From Puniceibacterium confluentis (GTDB lineage: Bacteria > Pseudomonadota > Alphaproteobacteria > Rhodobacterales > Rhodobacteraceae): 64,000 nucleotides of DNA. Position 1 is the first letter of the stretch, and each line of letters starts with the position of its first letter. Shown here one piece after another: positions 53,879 through 61,151 of the stretch. Under the pieces are notes generated by a model, which was not told the DNA's origin, searched no databases, and saw nothing but the letters and a program-made list of their open reading frames with translations. The stretch is from positions 434,001-498,000 of the forward strand of contig NZ_VOJI01000001.1 in the NCBI RefSeq assembly GCF_007923445.1, read 5' to 3'. A program made the translations under genes and the position numbers.

Positions 53879-54679
53879 TCAGTCCAGAAAGGCCTTTTCG
53901 ACCACAAACTGGGCTGGTGCGGAATTTGCGCCTTCCTGTAGTCCCGCGGTCTCGCAAAGCTGCATGATGTCCTTGTTGAGGGCGAGGTTGCCACAGACCA
54001 TCACCCGGTCATCCTCGGGTGTCCATTCCGGCAGGCCAAGCGATCGAAAGACCTGACCCGAGCGGATGTGGTCGCTGATCCTGCCCTCGTATTGCGAGGG
54101 TTCACGGGTGGTCGTGGGGTAATAGTGCAGCTTTCCCGAGACCATCTCGCCAATCAACGGGTCTTCGGGCAGGGCGGCCACAATCGCGGCACCATAGGCC
54201 AGTTCGGCATTGCTGCGGCAGGTGTGCGCCAGGATGACCTCGTCGTAGCGTTCCCAGGTCTCGGGGTCGCGCAGCAGGGAGGCAAAAGGGGCAACCCCGG
54301 TGCCCGTGCACACCAGCCACAACCGGCGGCCGGGGAGCAGGGCGTCATGCACCAGCGTGCCCACGGGTTTGGGGCGCAACATGACCTCGTCACCCGGCGC
54401 GATCCGTTGCAGCCGAGACGTCAGCGGCCCCTCTGGCACCTTGATCGAATAGAACTCGAGCTCGTCGTCCCAGGACGGCGACGCGATGGAATAGGCGCGC
54501 AGCAGCGGTTTGCCGTCGTCCTTGAGCAGGCCGATCATCACGAATTCGCCCGAGCGGAAGCGCAGAGACCTGGGCCGGGTCACGCGAAAGGAAAACAGGG
54601 TATCACTCCAGTGATGAACCGAGGTGACAGTTTGCGCGTCGGGCAGTGTCCTGGCGGCGGGGGTGGTCTGAACATTCAT
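53879..54679 (-). CDS. fpr: Ferredoxin--NADP+ reductase
   Basis: This 266-residue FAD protein of the bacterial FPR subclass II has the FAD motif RAYSIASPSW, KVPEGPLTSRL and the NADP(H) motif VCTGTGVAPFASLL. VMVCGNLALNKDI and a C-terminal VVEKAFLD aromatic-lacking end follow. The start at 54679 (MNVQTTPAARTLP) lies 13 bases after the fdxA stop. It transfers electrons between NADPH and the ferredoxin encoded just upstream. Confidence 0.93.
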   Translation of the reverse strand: MNVQTTPAARTLPDAQTVTSVHHWSDTLFSFRVTRPRSLRFRSGEFVMIGLLKDDGKPLLRAYSIASPSWDDELEFYSIKVPEGPLTSRLQRIAPGDEVMLRPKPVGTLVHDALLPGRRLWLVCTGTGVAPFASLLRDPETWERYDEVILAHTCRSNAELAYGAAIVAALPEDPLIGEMVSGKLHYYPTTTREPSQYEGRISDHIRSGQVFRSLGLPEWTPEDDRVMVCGNLALNKDIMQLCETAGLQEGANSAPAQFVVEKAFLD

Positions 54680-54692
54680 TTGCTGGTTCCTG

Positions 54693-55034
54693 TCAGGCGG
54701 CTTCGGCGGCGGGTTTGTCGGAAAAATGTGTGGCCAGCTTGTCAGCGAGTCCGTCCATTTCATCCGCTGCGGGCAACGGATCCTTTGCTTCGGTGATCAC
54801 CGGCCAGAGAGCTGCGTATCTGGCATTGAAGGCGACCCATTTTTCCATGCCGTCCTCAGTATCGGCGCGGATGGCGTCCGCCGGGCATTCCGGTTCACAG
54901 ACGCCGCAGTCGATGCATTCATCCGGGTCGATCACCAGCATGTTCTCGCCCTCGTAAAAGCAGTCCACCGGACAGACCGACACACAGTCGGTGTATTTGC
55001 AGCCAATGCAGTTGTCGGTCACGACATAGGTCAT
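54693..55034 (-). CDS. fdxA: 7Fe ferredoxin
   Basis: This 113-residue ferredoxin of the FdxA type has the first cluster motif [18 protein letters not shown] (3Fe-4S plus 4Fe-4S ligands) and second [12 protein letters not shown], followed by the usual C-terminal extension ([17 protein letters not shown]). AAAGGA lies 9 bases before the ATG at 55034. It is in an operon with fpr, and divergent from the DUF971 gene, sharing a promoter region that holds two copies of a 13-base repeat. Confidence 0.95.
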   Translation of the reverse strand: MTYVVTDNCIGCKYTDCVSVCPVDCFYEGENMLVIDPDECIDCGVCEPECPADAIRADTEDGMEKWVAFNARYAALWPVITEAKDPLPAADEMDGLADKLATHFSDKPAAEAA

Positions 55035-55068
55035 TTGGTTGGATCCTTTCTGTTCGCCACCCACTGTG

Positions 55069-55081
55069 CTGCGCTGCGGCA
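55069..55081. repeat. CTGCGCTGCGGCA repeat, copy 1
   Basis: CTGCGCTGCGGCA at 55069-55081, within GTGCTGCGCTGCGGC. It lies 35 bases upstream of fdxA in the fdxA/DUF971 divergent region. Identical over 13 bases to copy 2 and over 15 bases (with the preceding GTG) to copy 3. Confidence 0.7.
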
Positions 55082-55115
55082 GAGCCGTCCGTCAATAAAT
55101 TGCTATTGGCCGATT

Positions 55116-55128
55116 CTGCGCTGCGGCA
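55116..55128. repeat. CTGCGCTGCGGCA repeat, copy 2
   Basis: The exact 13-base string recurs 47 bases from copy 1 and 42 bases before the DUF971 start codon, in the same orientation. Confidence 0.7.
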
Positions 55129-55170
55129 AGGTGGGTGCAATCACCTGCAGGATCACAGAAAGGCCCCGAA

Positions 55171-55461
55171 ATGATCGAAACACTGGCCGCCACCCCGGAT
55201 TGCCGCGCCCTGACCATCACCTGGGAACAGGGCGGCGAATCCACCCTCTCGGCGCAGATGCTGCGCCGCGAGGCACGGGATGCCTGGTCCATCCGCGAAC
55301 GTCTGGACTTCGGTGCGGTCCGGGTGACCCCCGACATCGCGATCACCGCGCTGGTTCAGGTCGGCCACGGGGGTGTGAACGTCCATTTTTCCGACGGCCA
55401 CGAACGCGCGATCTACCCATTCGAGTATCTGCGCGAACTCGTGGACCGCTTTGACAACTAA
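55171..55461 (+). CDS. DUF971 protein (gamma-butyrobetaine hydroxylase N-terminal-like)
   Basis: This 96-residue protein of PF06155 has ALTITWEQGGESTLSAQMLRREA, then ITALVQVGHGGVNVHFSDGHERAIYPFEYLREL. These segments match the fold found as the N-terminal domain of carnitine-synthesis dioxygenases and fused to ApbC/HCF101 Fe-S carriers. As a lone protein its role is unknown; a link to Fe-S handling fits the neighbours. It is 62 bases ahead of the AprA-like gene, with repeat copy 3 in between. Confidence 0.85.
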   Translation: MIETLAATPDCRALTITWEQGGESTLSAQMLRREARDAWSIRERLDFGAVRVTPDIAITALVQVGHGGVNVHFSDGHERAIYPFEYLRELVDRFDN

Positions 55462-55476
55462 TTGACAGAGGCCGTG

Positions 55477-55488
55477 CTGCGCTGCGGC
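55477..55488. repeat. CTGCGCTGCGGC repeat, copy 3
   Basis: GTGCTGCGCTGCGGC (55474-55488) repeats the 15 bases around copy 1. It lies in the 62-base gap upstream of the AprA-like flavoprotein gene. TTGACA (55463-55468) lies just before it. Confidence 0.7.
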
Positions 55489-55523
55489 GCAGGCTGGCCT
55501 CAGCAAGCTGAAGGAAGCCGAAA

Positions 55524-57266
55524 ATGGACGAGATACTGGACGGACTGACGCAGATCGACTGCGACATTCTCGTGATCGGGGGCGGCACCGCCGGACCGAT
55601 GGCCGCGCTCAAGGCCAAGAAAAAGAACCCCGGGGCCAACGTCGTCCTGCTGGACAAGGCCAATGTGAAACGCTCGGGCGCAATTTCGATGGGCATGGAC
55701 GGGCTGAACAATTCGGTCATTCCGGGCTATGCCACACCCGAGCAGTACACCAAGGAAATCACCATCGCCAACGACGGCATCTGCGATCAGGCCGCCGTCT
55801 ATCGCTATGCCGAGGAGTGTTACGGCATCATCCAGGAGCTCGACAGCTTTGGCATTCGGTTCCAGAAGGATCAGAACGGCGAATACGACGTCAAGAAGGT
55901 GCACCACATCGGCACCTATGTCCTGCCGATGCCCAATGGCGACACGGTCAAGAAGGCGCTGTACCGTCAGCTGCGCAAGGCACGCATCAACATCGTCAAC
56001 CGATACATGGCCACCCGGCTGTTGAGCGGCGAGGGTCGCATCGCCGGGGCCATCTGCGTCAACACCCGCACGGCGGAGTTTCTGGTGGTGCGCGCCAAGG
56101 CCGTCATCATGGGGCTGGGGGCGGCCGGTCGACTGGGCCTGCCGACCAGCGGCTATCTTTACGGCACCTACGAGAACGCCAGCAATTCGGGCGAGGGCTA
56201 TGCGATGGCCTACCACGCAGGCGCGGGCCTCGCGAACCTCGAATGTTACCAGATCAACCCGCTGATCAAGGATTACAACGGCCCCGCCTGTGCCTATGTG
56301 GCCGGTCCGCTGGGCGGCTACACTGCCAATGCGGCGGGTGAGCGGTTCATCGAATGCGACTACTGGTCCGGCCAGATGATGCAGGAGTTCCATGACGAAC
56401 TGCAGGGCGGCAAGGGGCCGGTGTTTCTCAAGCTCAACCACCTGGCCGAAGAAACCGTGGCCGAAATCGAGCGGGTGCTGCACATCGTCGAACGGCCGAC
56501 GCGCGGCCATTTCCACGCCGGGCGCGGCACCGATTACCGCAAGCAGATGATCGAGATGCACATCTCGGAAATCGGATTCTGCTCGGGGCACTCGGCCAGC
56601 GGCGTCTTTGTCGATGAAAACGCCCGCACGACGATTGCCGGCCTCTACGCCGCCGGCGACATGGCCAACGTGCCGCACAACTACATGCTGGGCGCCTTTA
56701 CCCACGGCGCCTTTGCCGGCGAGGATGCCGCCGATTACATCAAAGACATGGATTTCGCCGCCTTCGACCACGCCGAGGTCGAGGCCGAGCGTACCCGCGT
56801 GCTGGCCCCCACCAAACGCGACGATGGCATTCCGCCGAACCAGATCGAATACAAGACCCGCCGTCTGGTGAACGACTATCTGCAGCCTCCCAAGGTCACG
56901 GCCAAGATGCAGTTGGCGCAGAAACGCTTTGCCGAAGTGCGCGAGGACATGGAGCAGGGGATGTATGTCCGCGATGCGCACGAACTCATGCGCGCGCTTG
57001 AGGCCTCGACCATTCTCGACTGCGCCGACATGGCCGCCGCCGCCTCGCTCTATCGGACGGAAAGCCGGTGGGGACTGTACCACAACCGGGTCGAATACGA
57101 TCGCGACGACGAAAACTGGTTCTGCCACACCATTCTGACCAAAGGGGAAAATGGCCAGCCCGCGCACGCCAAGAAGGCCGTGCAGCCCTATGTCGTCGAC
57201 ATCGCTGACGAGGAGAAGGACGCCTATTACAACCAGCGCGTCGATCCCTCGGTTGCCGCAGAATAA
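55524..57266 (+). CDS. AprA-like FAD-dependent reductase (fumarate reductase/succinate dehydrogenase flavoprotein superfamily)
   Basis: This 580-residue flavoprotein has the FAD Rossmann motif DILVIGGGTAGPMAAL at residues about 13-28. The pattern resembles the alpha subunit of adenylylsulfate reductase: ANVKRSGAISMGMDG; GLYAAGDMANVPHNYMLGAF in place of AprA's GAGD...HKFSSGSF; and ESRWGLYHNRVEYDRDDENWFC close to AprA's ETRWPGYYYRTDYPELNDDEW. It is shorter than AprA (about 600-660). The next gene encodes an AprB-like ferredoxin, so the pair is probably a cytoplasmic heterodimer. The substrate cannot be read from sequence: sulfite/APS is possible, but an unknown oxidoreduction is equally open. 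AAGGA precedes the ATG. Confidence 0.85.
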   Translation: MDEILDGLTQIDCDILVIGGGTAGPMAALKAKKKNPGANVVLLDKANVKRSGAISMGMDGLNNSVIPGYATPEQYTKEITIANDGICDQAAVYRYAEECYGIIQELDSFGIRFQKDQNGEYDVKKVHHIGTYVLPMPNGDTVKKALYRQLRKARINIVNRYMATRLLSGEGRIAGAICVNTRTAEFLVVRAKAVIMGLGAAGRLGLPTSGYLYGTYENASNSGEGYAMAYHAGAGLANLECYQINPLIKDYNGPACAYVAGPLGGYTANAAGERFIECDYWSGQMMQEFHDELQGGKGPVFLKLNHLAEETVAEIERVLHIVERPTRGHFHAGRGTDYRKQMIEMHISEIGFCSGHSASGVFVDENARTTIAGLYAAGDMANVPHNYMLGAFTHGAFAGEDAADYIKDMDFAAFDHAEVEAERTRVLAPTKRDDGIPPNQIEYKTRRLVNDYLQPPKVTAKMQLAQKRFAEVREDMEQGMYVRDAHELMRALEASTILDCADMAAAASLYRTESRWGLYHNRVEYDRDDENWFCHTILTKGENGQPAHAKKAVQPYVVDIADEEKDAYYNQRVDPSVAAE

Positions 57267-57277
57267 GGAGAGATTTC

Positions 57278-57520
57278 ATGCCTCTTGCCCAAACCGCCAC
57301 CATGGTCCCCGTTACCGTCAACAAGGATCTGTGCATCGCCGACAAGGGGTGCACCGTCTGCGTCGATGTTTGCCCGCTGGACGTGCTGCGCATTGCCGTG
57401 ACCGACGACGGCACCAAGACCGCCTACATGAAGTACGACGAATGCTGGTACTGCATGCCCTGCGAGGCGGACTGCCCGACCGGCGCCGTCACCGTCAACC
57501 TTCCCTATCTGCTGAAGTGA
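57278..57520 (+). CDS. AprB-like 2x[4Fe-4S] ferredoxin
   Basis: This 80-residue protein has eight cysteines: C19-x5-C25-x2-C28-x3-C32-P and C56-x2-C59-x2-C62-x3-C66-P. The second motif, ECWYCMPCEADCP, mirrors AprB's CWECYSCIKICP, including the Trp between clusters. The first spacing (x5) differs from AprB (x2/x8). AprB's long C-terminal arm that wraps AprA is missing. AAGGAG lies before the ATG, 11 bases after the flavoprotein stop. It probably feeds electrons to or from the flavoprotein's FAD. Confidence 0.88.
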   Translation: MPLAQTATMVPVTVNKDLCIADKGCTVCVDVCPLDVLRIAVTDDGTKTAYMKYDECWYCMPCEADCPTGAVTVNLPYLLK

Positions 57521-57527
57521 GGGCCAG

Positions 57528-58490
57528 ATGACAGCTTTGTTCGAAGAATTCGACGATATCGCGGACCTGGCCGAGGGGCTGGACGATCCCGCACCCGGTG
57601 GACGGATCATGGCGGTGATCGAACTGGCCGACAGCGCCGATCCGGCGGCCATTCCCTATCTCACCCTGGCGATCAGCGATCCGGATGCGGGAGTGCGCAA
57701 GCAGGCGGCCCTGGCCCTGACGTCGTTTGACGGGCCGCAGACCGCCGCCGCCCTGGTCATCGCCCTGTCGGATGCGGATCCTGCCGTGCGTGAGGCCGCG
57801 GCCCTGAGCCTGACCGAGCTGAAGGACCCGCGGGCAGGGGATACGATCTTGCCCCATCTGGGAGACGCGAACGAATTCAAACTGTTGTCCTGCTTTGCCG
57901 GCATCAAGGAACTGCGCCGCACCGAAGCTATGGCGCCGGCAATCGCTGCCTTTGCGCATGACTCCGCTGCCGTCCGCGTCCAGGCCGTCGGCGTCGTCGG
58001 CTGGTTGCAGGACGACGCATCGCTGCCCGCCCTGCGCGAAGCGGCGGGCGACGGCGATCCGGCCGTCCGCCGGGCCGCGCTTGCGGCGCTGGGCTTTTCC
58101 CGGTCGGACACCGCCCAGAAGGCACTGGTCGGCGCGTTGAACGACCCTGAATGGCTGGTGCGCGAGGCCGCGGCCGAGACGCTGGCGAAATCCGGCAGCG
58201 TGTCCTGTGTGCCGGCTCTGCGCTCGGCGTTGTCGGACGATTTCTGGCAGGTCCGGCTCAAGGCGGTGCGGTCGCTTGGCAAGCTGGGAGCCAGCGAGGC
58301 CGCGATGCAGATCGGGGCCATGATGGAGCTGAACCTGCCCAACCTGCGCAAGGAATGCGCGGCGGTCCTGGGGGAACTGGCCGTGCCGGAAACCCGCGTC
58401 TTCCTGCTGCCGTTCGAGGACGATACAGACCCCGACGTGCGCAAGAACGTGCGCTGGGCACTGGGGCGGATCGACAAAGCCGCCGCCTGA
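57528..58490 (+). CDS. HEAT-repeat (PBS-lyase-type) protein
   Basis: This 320-residue all-helical protein is made of about eight HEAT repeats of 30-31 residues from residue 35 to the end. Examples are DPDAGVRKQAALAL, DADPAVREAAALSL, DGDPAVRRAALAAL, DPEWLVREAAAETL and DDTDPDVRKNVRWALG. There is no signal peptide. Such solenoids act as scaffolds or assembly factors. The gene is coupled to the ferredoxin gene, 7 bases apart, so a role in assembling or tethering the AprAB-like complex is likely (inference). Confidence 0.85.
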   Translation: MTALFEEFDDIADLAEGLDDPAPGGRIMAVIELADSADPAAIPYLTLAISDPDAGVRKQAALALTSFDGPQTAAALVIALSDADPAVREAAALSLTELKDPRAGDTILPHLGDANEFKLLSCFAGIKELRRTEAMAPAIAAFAHDSAAVRVQAVGVVGWLQDDASLPALREAAGDGDPAVRRAALAALGFSRSDTAQKALVGALNDPEWLVREAAAETLAKSGSVSCVPALRSALSDDFWQVRLKAVRSLGKLGASEAAMQIGAMMELNLPNLRKECAAVLGELAVPETRVFLLPFEDDTDPDVRKNVRWALGRIDKAAA

Positions 58491-58796
58491 CCGATTAATA
58501 AAATATCAAATTCAGGCTCCTCGAACCGCAGGGTTCGGGGGGCCTCTCGTGTCCGCTGGTCTTCGGTTAACATATTGAAATATATAAATAAAAATACAGG
58601 CGATTCGGGGCTTCCCTAGGGTCATTTTGAGGCGGAGTTGCCAGTTTAGCGCTCAGACCGCATGAGATTGGGATCAAATTTTCAGCATACCTTGAATCGC
58701 CCGGTCACTTTCAGCGGGCATCCCTATGAGGAACGTCAAACGCCCCGGATACTGATGTCAGAACCAGACACCAACCCAATCCAACAGGAGCGACCC
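58491..58796. other. 306-base gap with a hairpin and an AT-rich promoter-like stretch
   Basis: After the HEAT gene comes a hairpin (58514-58545). An AT-rich island at about 58565-58600 (ATATATAAATAAAAATAC) stands out in this GC-rich DNA and probably marks a separate promoter for the transporter half of the locus. No gene is supported in the rest. An in-frame extension of the SBP gene through it lacks a ribosome site. Confidence 0.5.
58514..58545 (+). terminator. Hairpin after the HEAT-repeat gene
   Basis: CGAACC (58522-58527) pairs with GGTTCG (58532-58537). An outer AGGC (58514-58517) pairs with GCCT (58542-58545), with G-rich mispairs between. No T run follows. Confidence 0.45.
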
Positions 58797-60170
58797 ATGA
58801 CATTTCCGACCCTCCGCAGCAGCTTTCTGGCCGCAGGCATGGCGACACTTGCCAGCACCGTCTCTGCCGAAACCATCTCCATTGCCATCGGGCACCAGTC
58901 GATGTGCACAGACACCTACACCGCCGGCGTCGTGGTCAAGGAACTGGGCCTGCTGGAAAAGAACCTGCCGCGTGACGGCAAGTACGCCGATGTCGACTAT
59001 GACGTCAGCTGGGCCGACTACAGCTCGGGCGGGCCGATCACCAACCAGATGATGGCCAACAAGCTCAACTTCGGCGTGATGGGCGACTATCCCCTGATCG
59101 TGAACGGCGCCAAGTTTCAAGAAACCGACAGCCTGCGCACGCTGTATGTCGCGGGGACGGGCTACAACCTCAAGGGATCGGGCAACTCGATCGTGGTTCC
59201 GGTCGACAGCGACATCTACTCCATCGACCAGCTGGCGGGCAAGGAAGTCTCGACCCCGGTGGGCTCGGCCGCCTGGGGCATGCTGCTGAAGGCGATGCAG
59301 GACAACAACATCTCGAGCGCTGACTATGCGCTGAAGAACCAGAGCCCGGCGGTCGGCGCGGCCAATATTGCGGCGGGCAAGATCGACGCCCACTCCGATT
59401 TCTGCCCGTGGTCGGAAATCATGGAATTCCGCGGCACCGGTCGCAAGATTTATGACGGCTCGGAAACCGGCGTGCCCTACCTGCACGGCGTCGTCGTCCG
59501 TCAGGACTTTGCCGAGGAATACCCCGAAGTGGTCGAGGCCTTTATCAAGGCTGTCTACCAGGCGGGAGAATGGATCCGCGAAGATCCGATCAAGGCCGTG
59601 TCCGACATGGAAGGCTGGACCGGTGTCGAAAAAGAGGTGCTGTACCTCTATTTCTCGAAAGGCGGCCACCTGACGCTGGATCCGACGATCAAGGATGCCT
59701 GGGTCGAGGCGCTGAAGTTCGACCACGAGGTTCTGGCCAAGGAAAAGGCCATTCCGCCGCTGGATTTCACGGCCTGGATTACCGAGGACTACGCCAGGGC
59801 CGCATTTGCCGACATGGGGGTCGATTATGAAGCCGAAAAGGCGATAACCGTCGATCCAAAGGAAAACAACGCCGGCCTGCCGATGGAAGTCTGGCACGCC
59901 CGCGACGGCATCTCGAGCTATCCGGACATGGCCACCTTTCTGACCGCGCTGGCCGAAATGACGTCGACCGGGGCCAAGCTGAATGCGTCCTATGTCTATG
60001 ACTCCGAAACCGGCCTGAAGCTGTTCGGCAAGACGGCATTCTGGGTCAAGACCGACGCAGGCTATGCCACCTTCCTGCGCAAGGGCGAGGCCGAAAGCCA
60101 TGCCGCTGCGAATGGCGGCGCGGTGATCAGCTTTGAAGACGCGATCGCGGATTTCACCACCGAAGGCTGA
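58797..60170 (+). CDS. Periplasmic substrate-binding protein (SsuA/TauA type) with a NosL-like C-terminal tail
   Basis: This 457-residue exported protein has a signal peptide (FLAAGMATLASTVSA, cleavage near residue 24). The mature core (25 to about 330) follows the nitrate/sulfonate/taurine SBP plan: ISIAIGHQSMCTDTYTAG, NKLNFGVMGDYPL, LAGKEVSTPVGSAAWGML, and KIDAHSDFCPWSEIM. Residues about 396-445 (YVYDSETGLKLFGKTAFWV, ATFLRKGEAESHAAANGGAVISFED) resemble the second half of NosL, a copper-delivery lipoprotein of N2O reductase. The first NosL half with its Cys-Gly-Met site is missing. CAGGAG fixes the ATG at 58797. The mature N-terminal QSMC could be a metal or thiol site. Confidence 0.82.
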   Translation: MTFPTLRSSFLAAGMATLASTVSAETISIAIGHQSMCTDTYTAGVVVKELGLLEKNLPRDGKYADVDYDVSWADYSSGGPITNQMMANKLNFGVMGDYPLIVNGAKFQETDSLRTLYVAGTGYNLKGSGNSIVVPVDSDIYSIDQLAGKEVSTPVGSAAWGMLLKAMQDNNISSADYALKNQSPAVGAANIAAGKIDAHSDFCPWSEIMEFRGTGRKIYDGSETGVPYLHGVVVRQDFAEEYPEVVEAFIKAVYQAGEWIREDPIKAVSDMEGWTGVEKEVLYLYFSKGGHLTLDPTIKDAWVEALKFDHEVLAKEKAIPPLDFTAWITEDYARAAFADMGVDYEAEKAITVDPKENNAGLPMEVWHARDGISSYPDMATFLTALAEMTSTGAKLNASYVYDSETGLKLFGKTAFWVKTDAGYATFLRKGEAESHAAANGGAVISFEDAIADFTTEG

Positions 60171-60209
60171 ACGATCGGGGGCCGCCGGGTCCCCGCTTTA
60201 GCAAGACGC

Positions 60210-60232
60210 GCCGCTCCCGTGACGGGGGCGGC
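60210..60232 (+). other. Intercistronic hairpin after the SBP gene
   Basis: GCCGCTCCCG (60210-60219) pairs with CGGGGGCGGC (60223-60232) with one G-T pair and a 3-base loop, 25 bases upstream of the permease start. It resembles the stems after the other binding-protein genes in this window. Confidence 0.6.
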
Positions 60233-60257
60233 CATCCAGCCCGAAAAGGAACTGACC

Positions 60258-61151
60258 ATGAGCCAGGCCGCACAGACCCTCTCAGATGACGCCAGCAGCC
60301 CCGGCCAGGACGACCAGCCCGCGCCCGCGACCGCGCCTCCGGTCGTGGCGGTGCCGGGTCTGCTGCGCCGGGTGTTGCGCCCGGAGTTGCTGCAATCGCT
60401 GGGCCTTGGCCTGCTGTCGCTGGCGGCGGGGGTGCTGTTCTGGCACTGGGCCTCTGCCAGCAACCTGAATTTCTTTGTGAACTTCGAGAACGTGCCCGGG
60501 CCCGGCAAGGTCTTCGCCTCGTTTCTCGGACATCTTCAGACCGAGGTTTTCTATACCCATATCCGCGTCTCGATGCAGCGCATCCTGATCAGTTATTCCA
60601 TTGCCGCCGCGCTGGGCATCGGGCTGGGTCTGATCATGGGACGATCCGGGATCATCCGCGCCTTTGTCATGCCCTATATCGAAGTGATCCGCCCGATCCC
60701 GGCTGTTGCCTGGATTCCGCTGGCGATCCTGATGTGGCCGACCGAAGAGGCGTCGATCATTTACATCACCTTTCTGGGGGCGCTGTTCCCGATTGTGCTG
60801 AACACGCTGCACGGGGTGGAACAGACGCCCGAAGTGCTGGTGCGCGCGGCGCAGTCGCTGGGGGCATCGCGGCTGGCGATCTTTGGCCATGTGGTGCTGC
60901 CTGCGGCGTTGCCGTCGATCTCGGCCGGACTGGCCATCGGCATGGGGGTAAGCTGGTTCTCGCTGCTCGCAGGCGAGATCATCTCGGGGCAATACGGCAT
61001 CGGCTACTTCACGTGGAACGCCTACAGCCTGATCAATTATCAGGACATCGTGGTCGGCATGCTGGTCATCGGCTTTCTCGGTACCGCATCGACGGCGGCG
61101 ATCAAGCTGCTGACCAAACCCTTGCTGAAATGGCAGAAGAGGGTTCGCTGA
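60258..61151 (+). CDS. ABC transporter permease (SsuC/TauC type)
   Basis: This 297-residue permease has an Ala/Pro-rich cytoplasmic N-terminus and about six helices. The family segment TEVFYTHIRVSMQRILISYSIAAALGIGLG is present, only partly quoted. It also has RPIPAVAWIPLAILMW and the EAA loop EVLVRAAQSLGASRLAIFGHVVLP. AAAAGGA precedes the ATG at 60258; an in-frame ATG 13 residues earlier overlaps the hairpin. It overlaps the next gene by one base. Confidence 0.9.
   Translation: MSQAAQTLSDDASSPGQDDQPAPATAPPVVAVPGLLRRVLRPELLQSLGLGLLSLAAGVLFWHWASASNLNFFVNFENVPGPGKVFASFLGHLQTEVFYTHIRVSMQRILISYSIAAALGIGLGLIMGRSGIIRAFVMPYIEVIRPIPAVAWIPLAILMWPTEEASIIYITFLGALFPIVLNTLHGVEQTPEVLVRAAQSLGASRLAIFGHVVLPAALPSISAGLAIGMGVSWFSLLAGEIISGQYGIGYFTWNAYSLINYQDIVVGMLVIGFLGTASTAAIKLLTKPLLKWQKRVR

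Noticed and set aside
55500-57167. 555-codon open frame on the minus strand
   Set aside because: It is antisense to the AprA-like flavoprotein gene, whose FAD motif and ribosome site are clear.
55524-57520. Naming the pair outright as adenylylsulfate reductase AprAB
   Set aside because: The flavoprotein is shorter, the first ferredoxin Cys spacing differs, the AprB C-terminal arm is absent and no sat, aprM or qmo gene is in view. Called AprA/AprB-like only.
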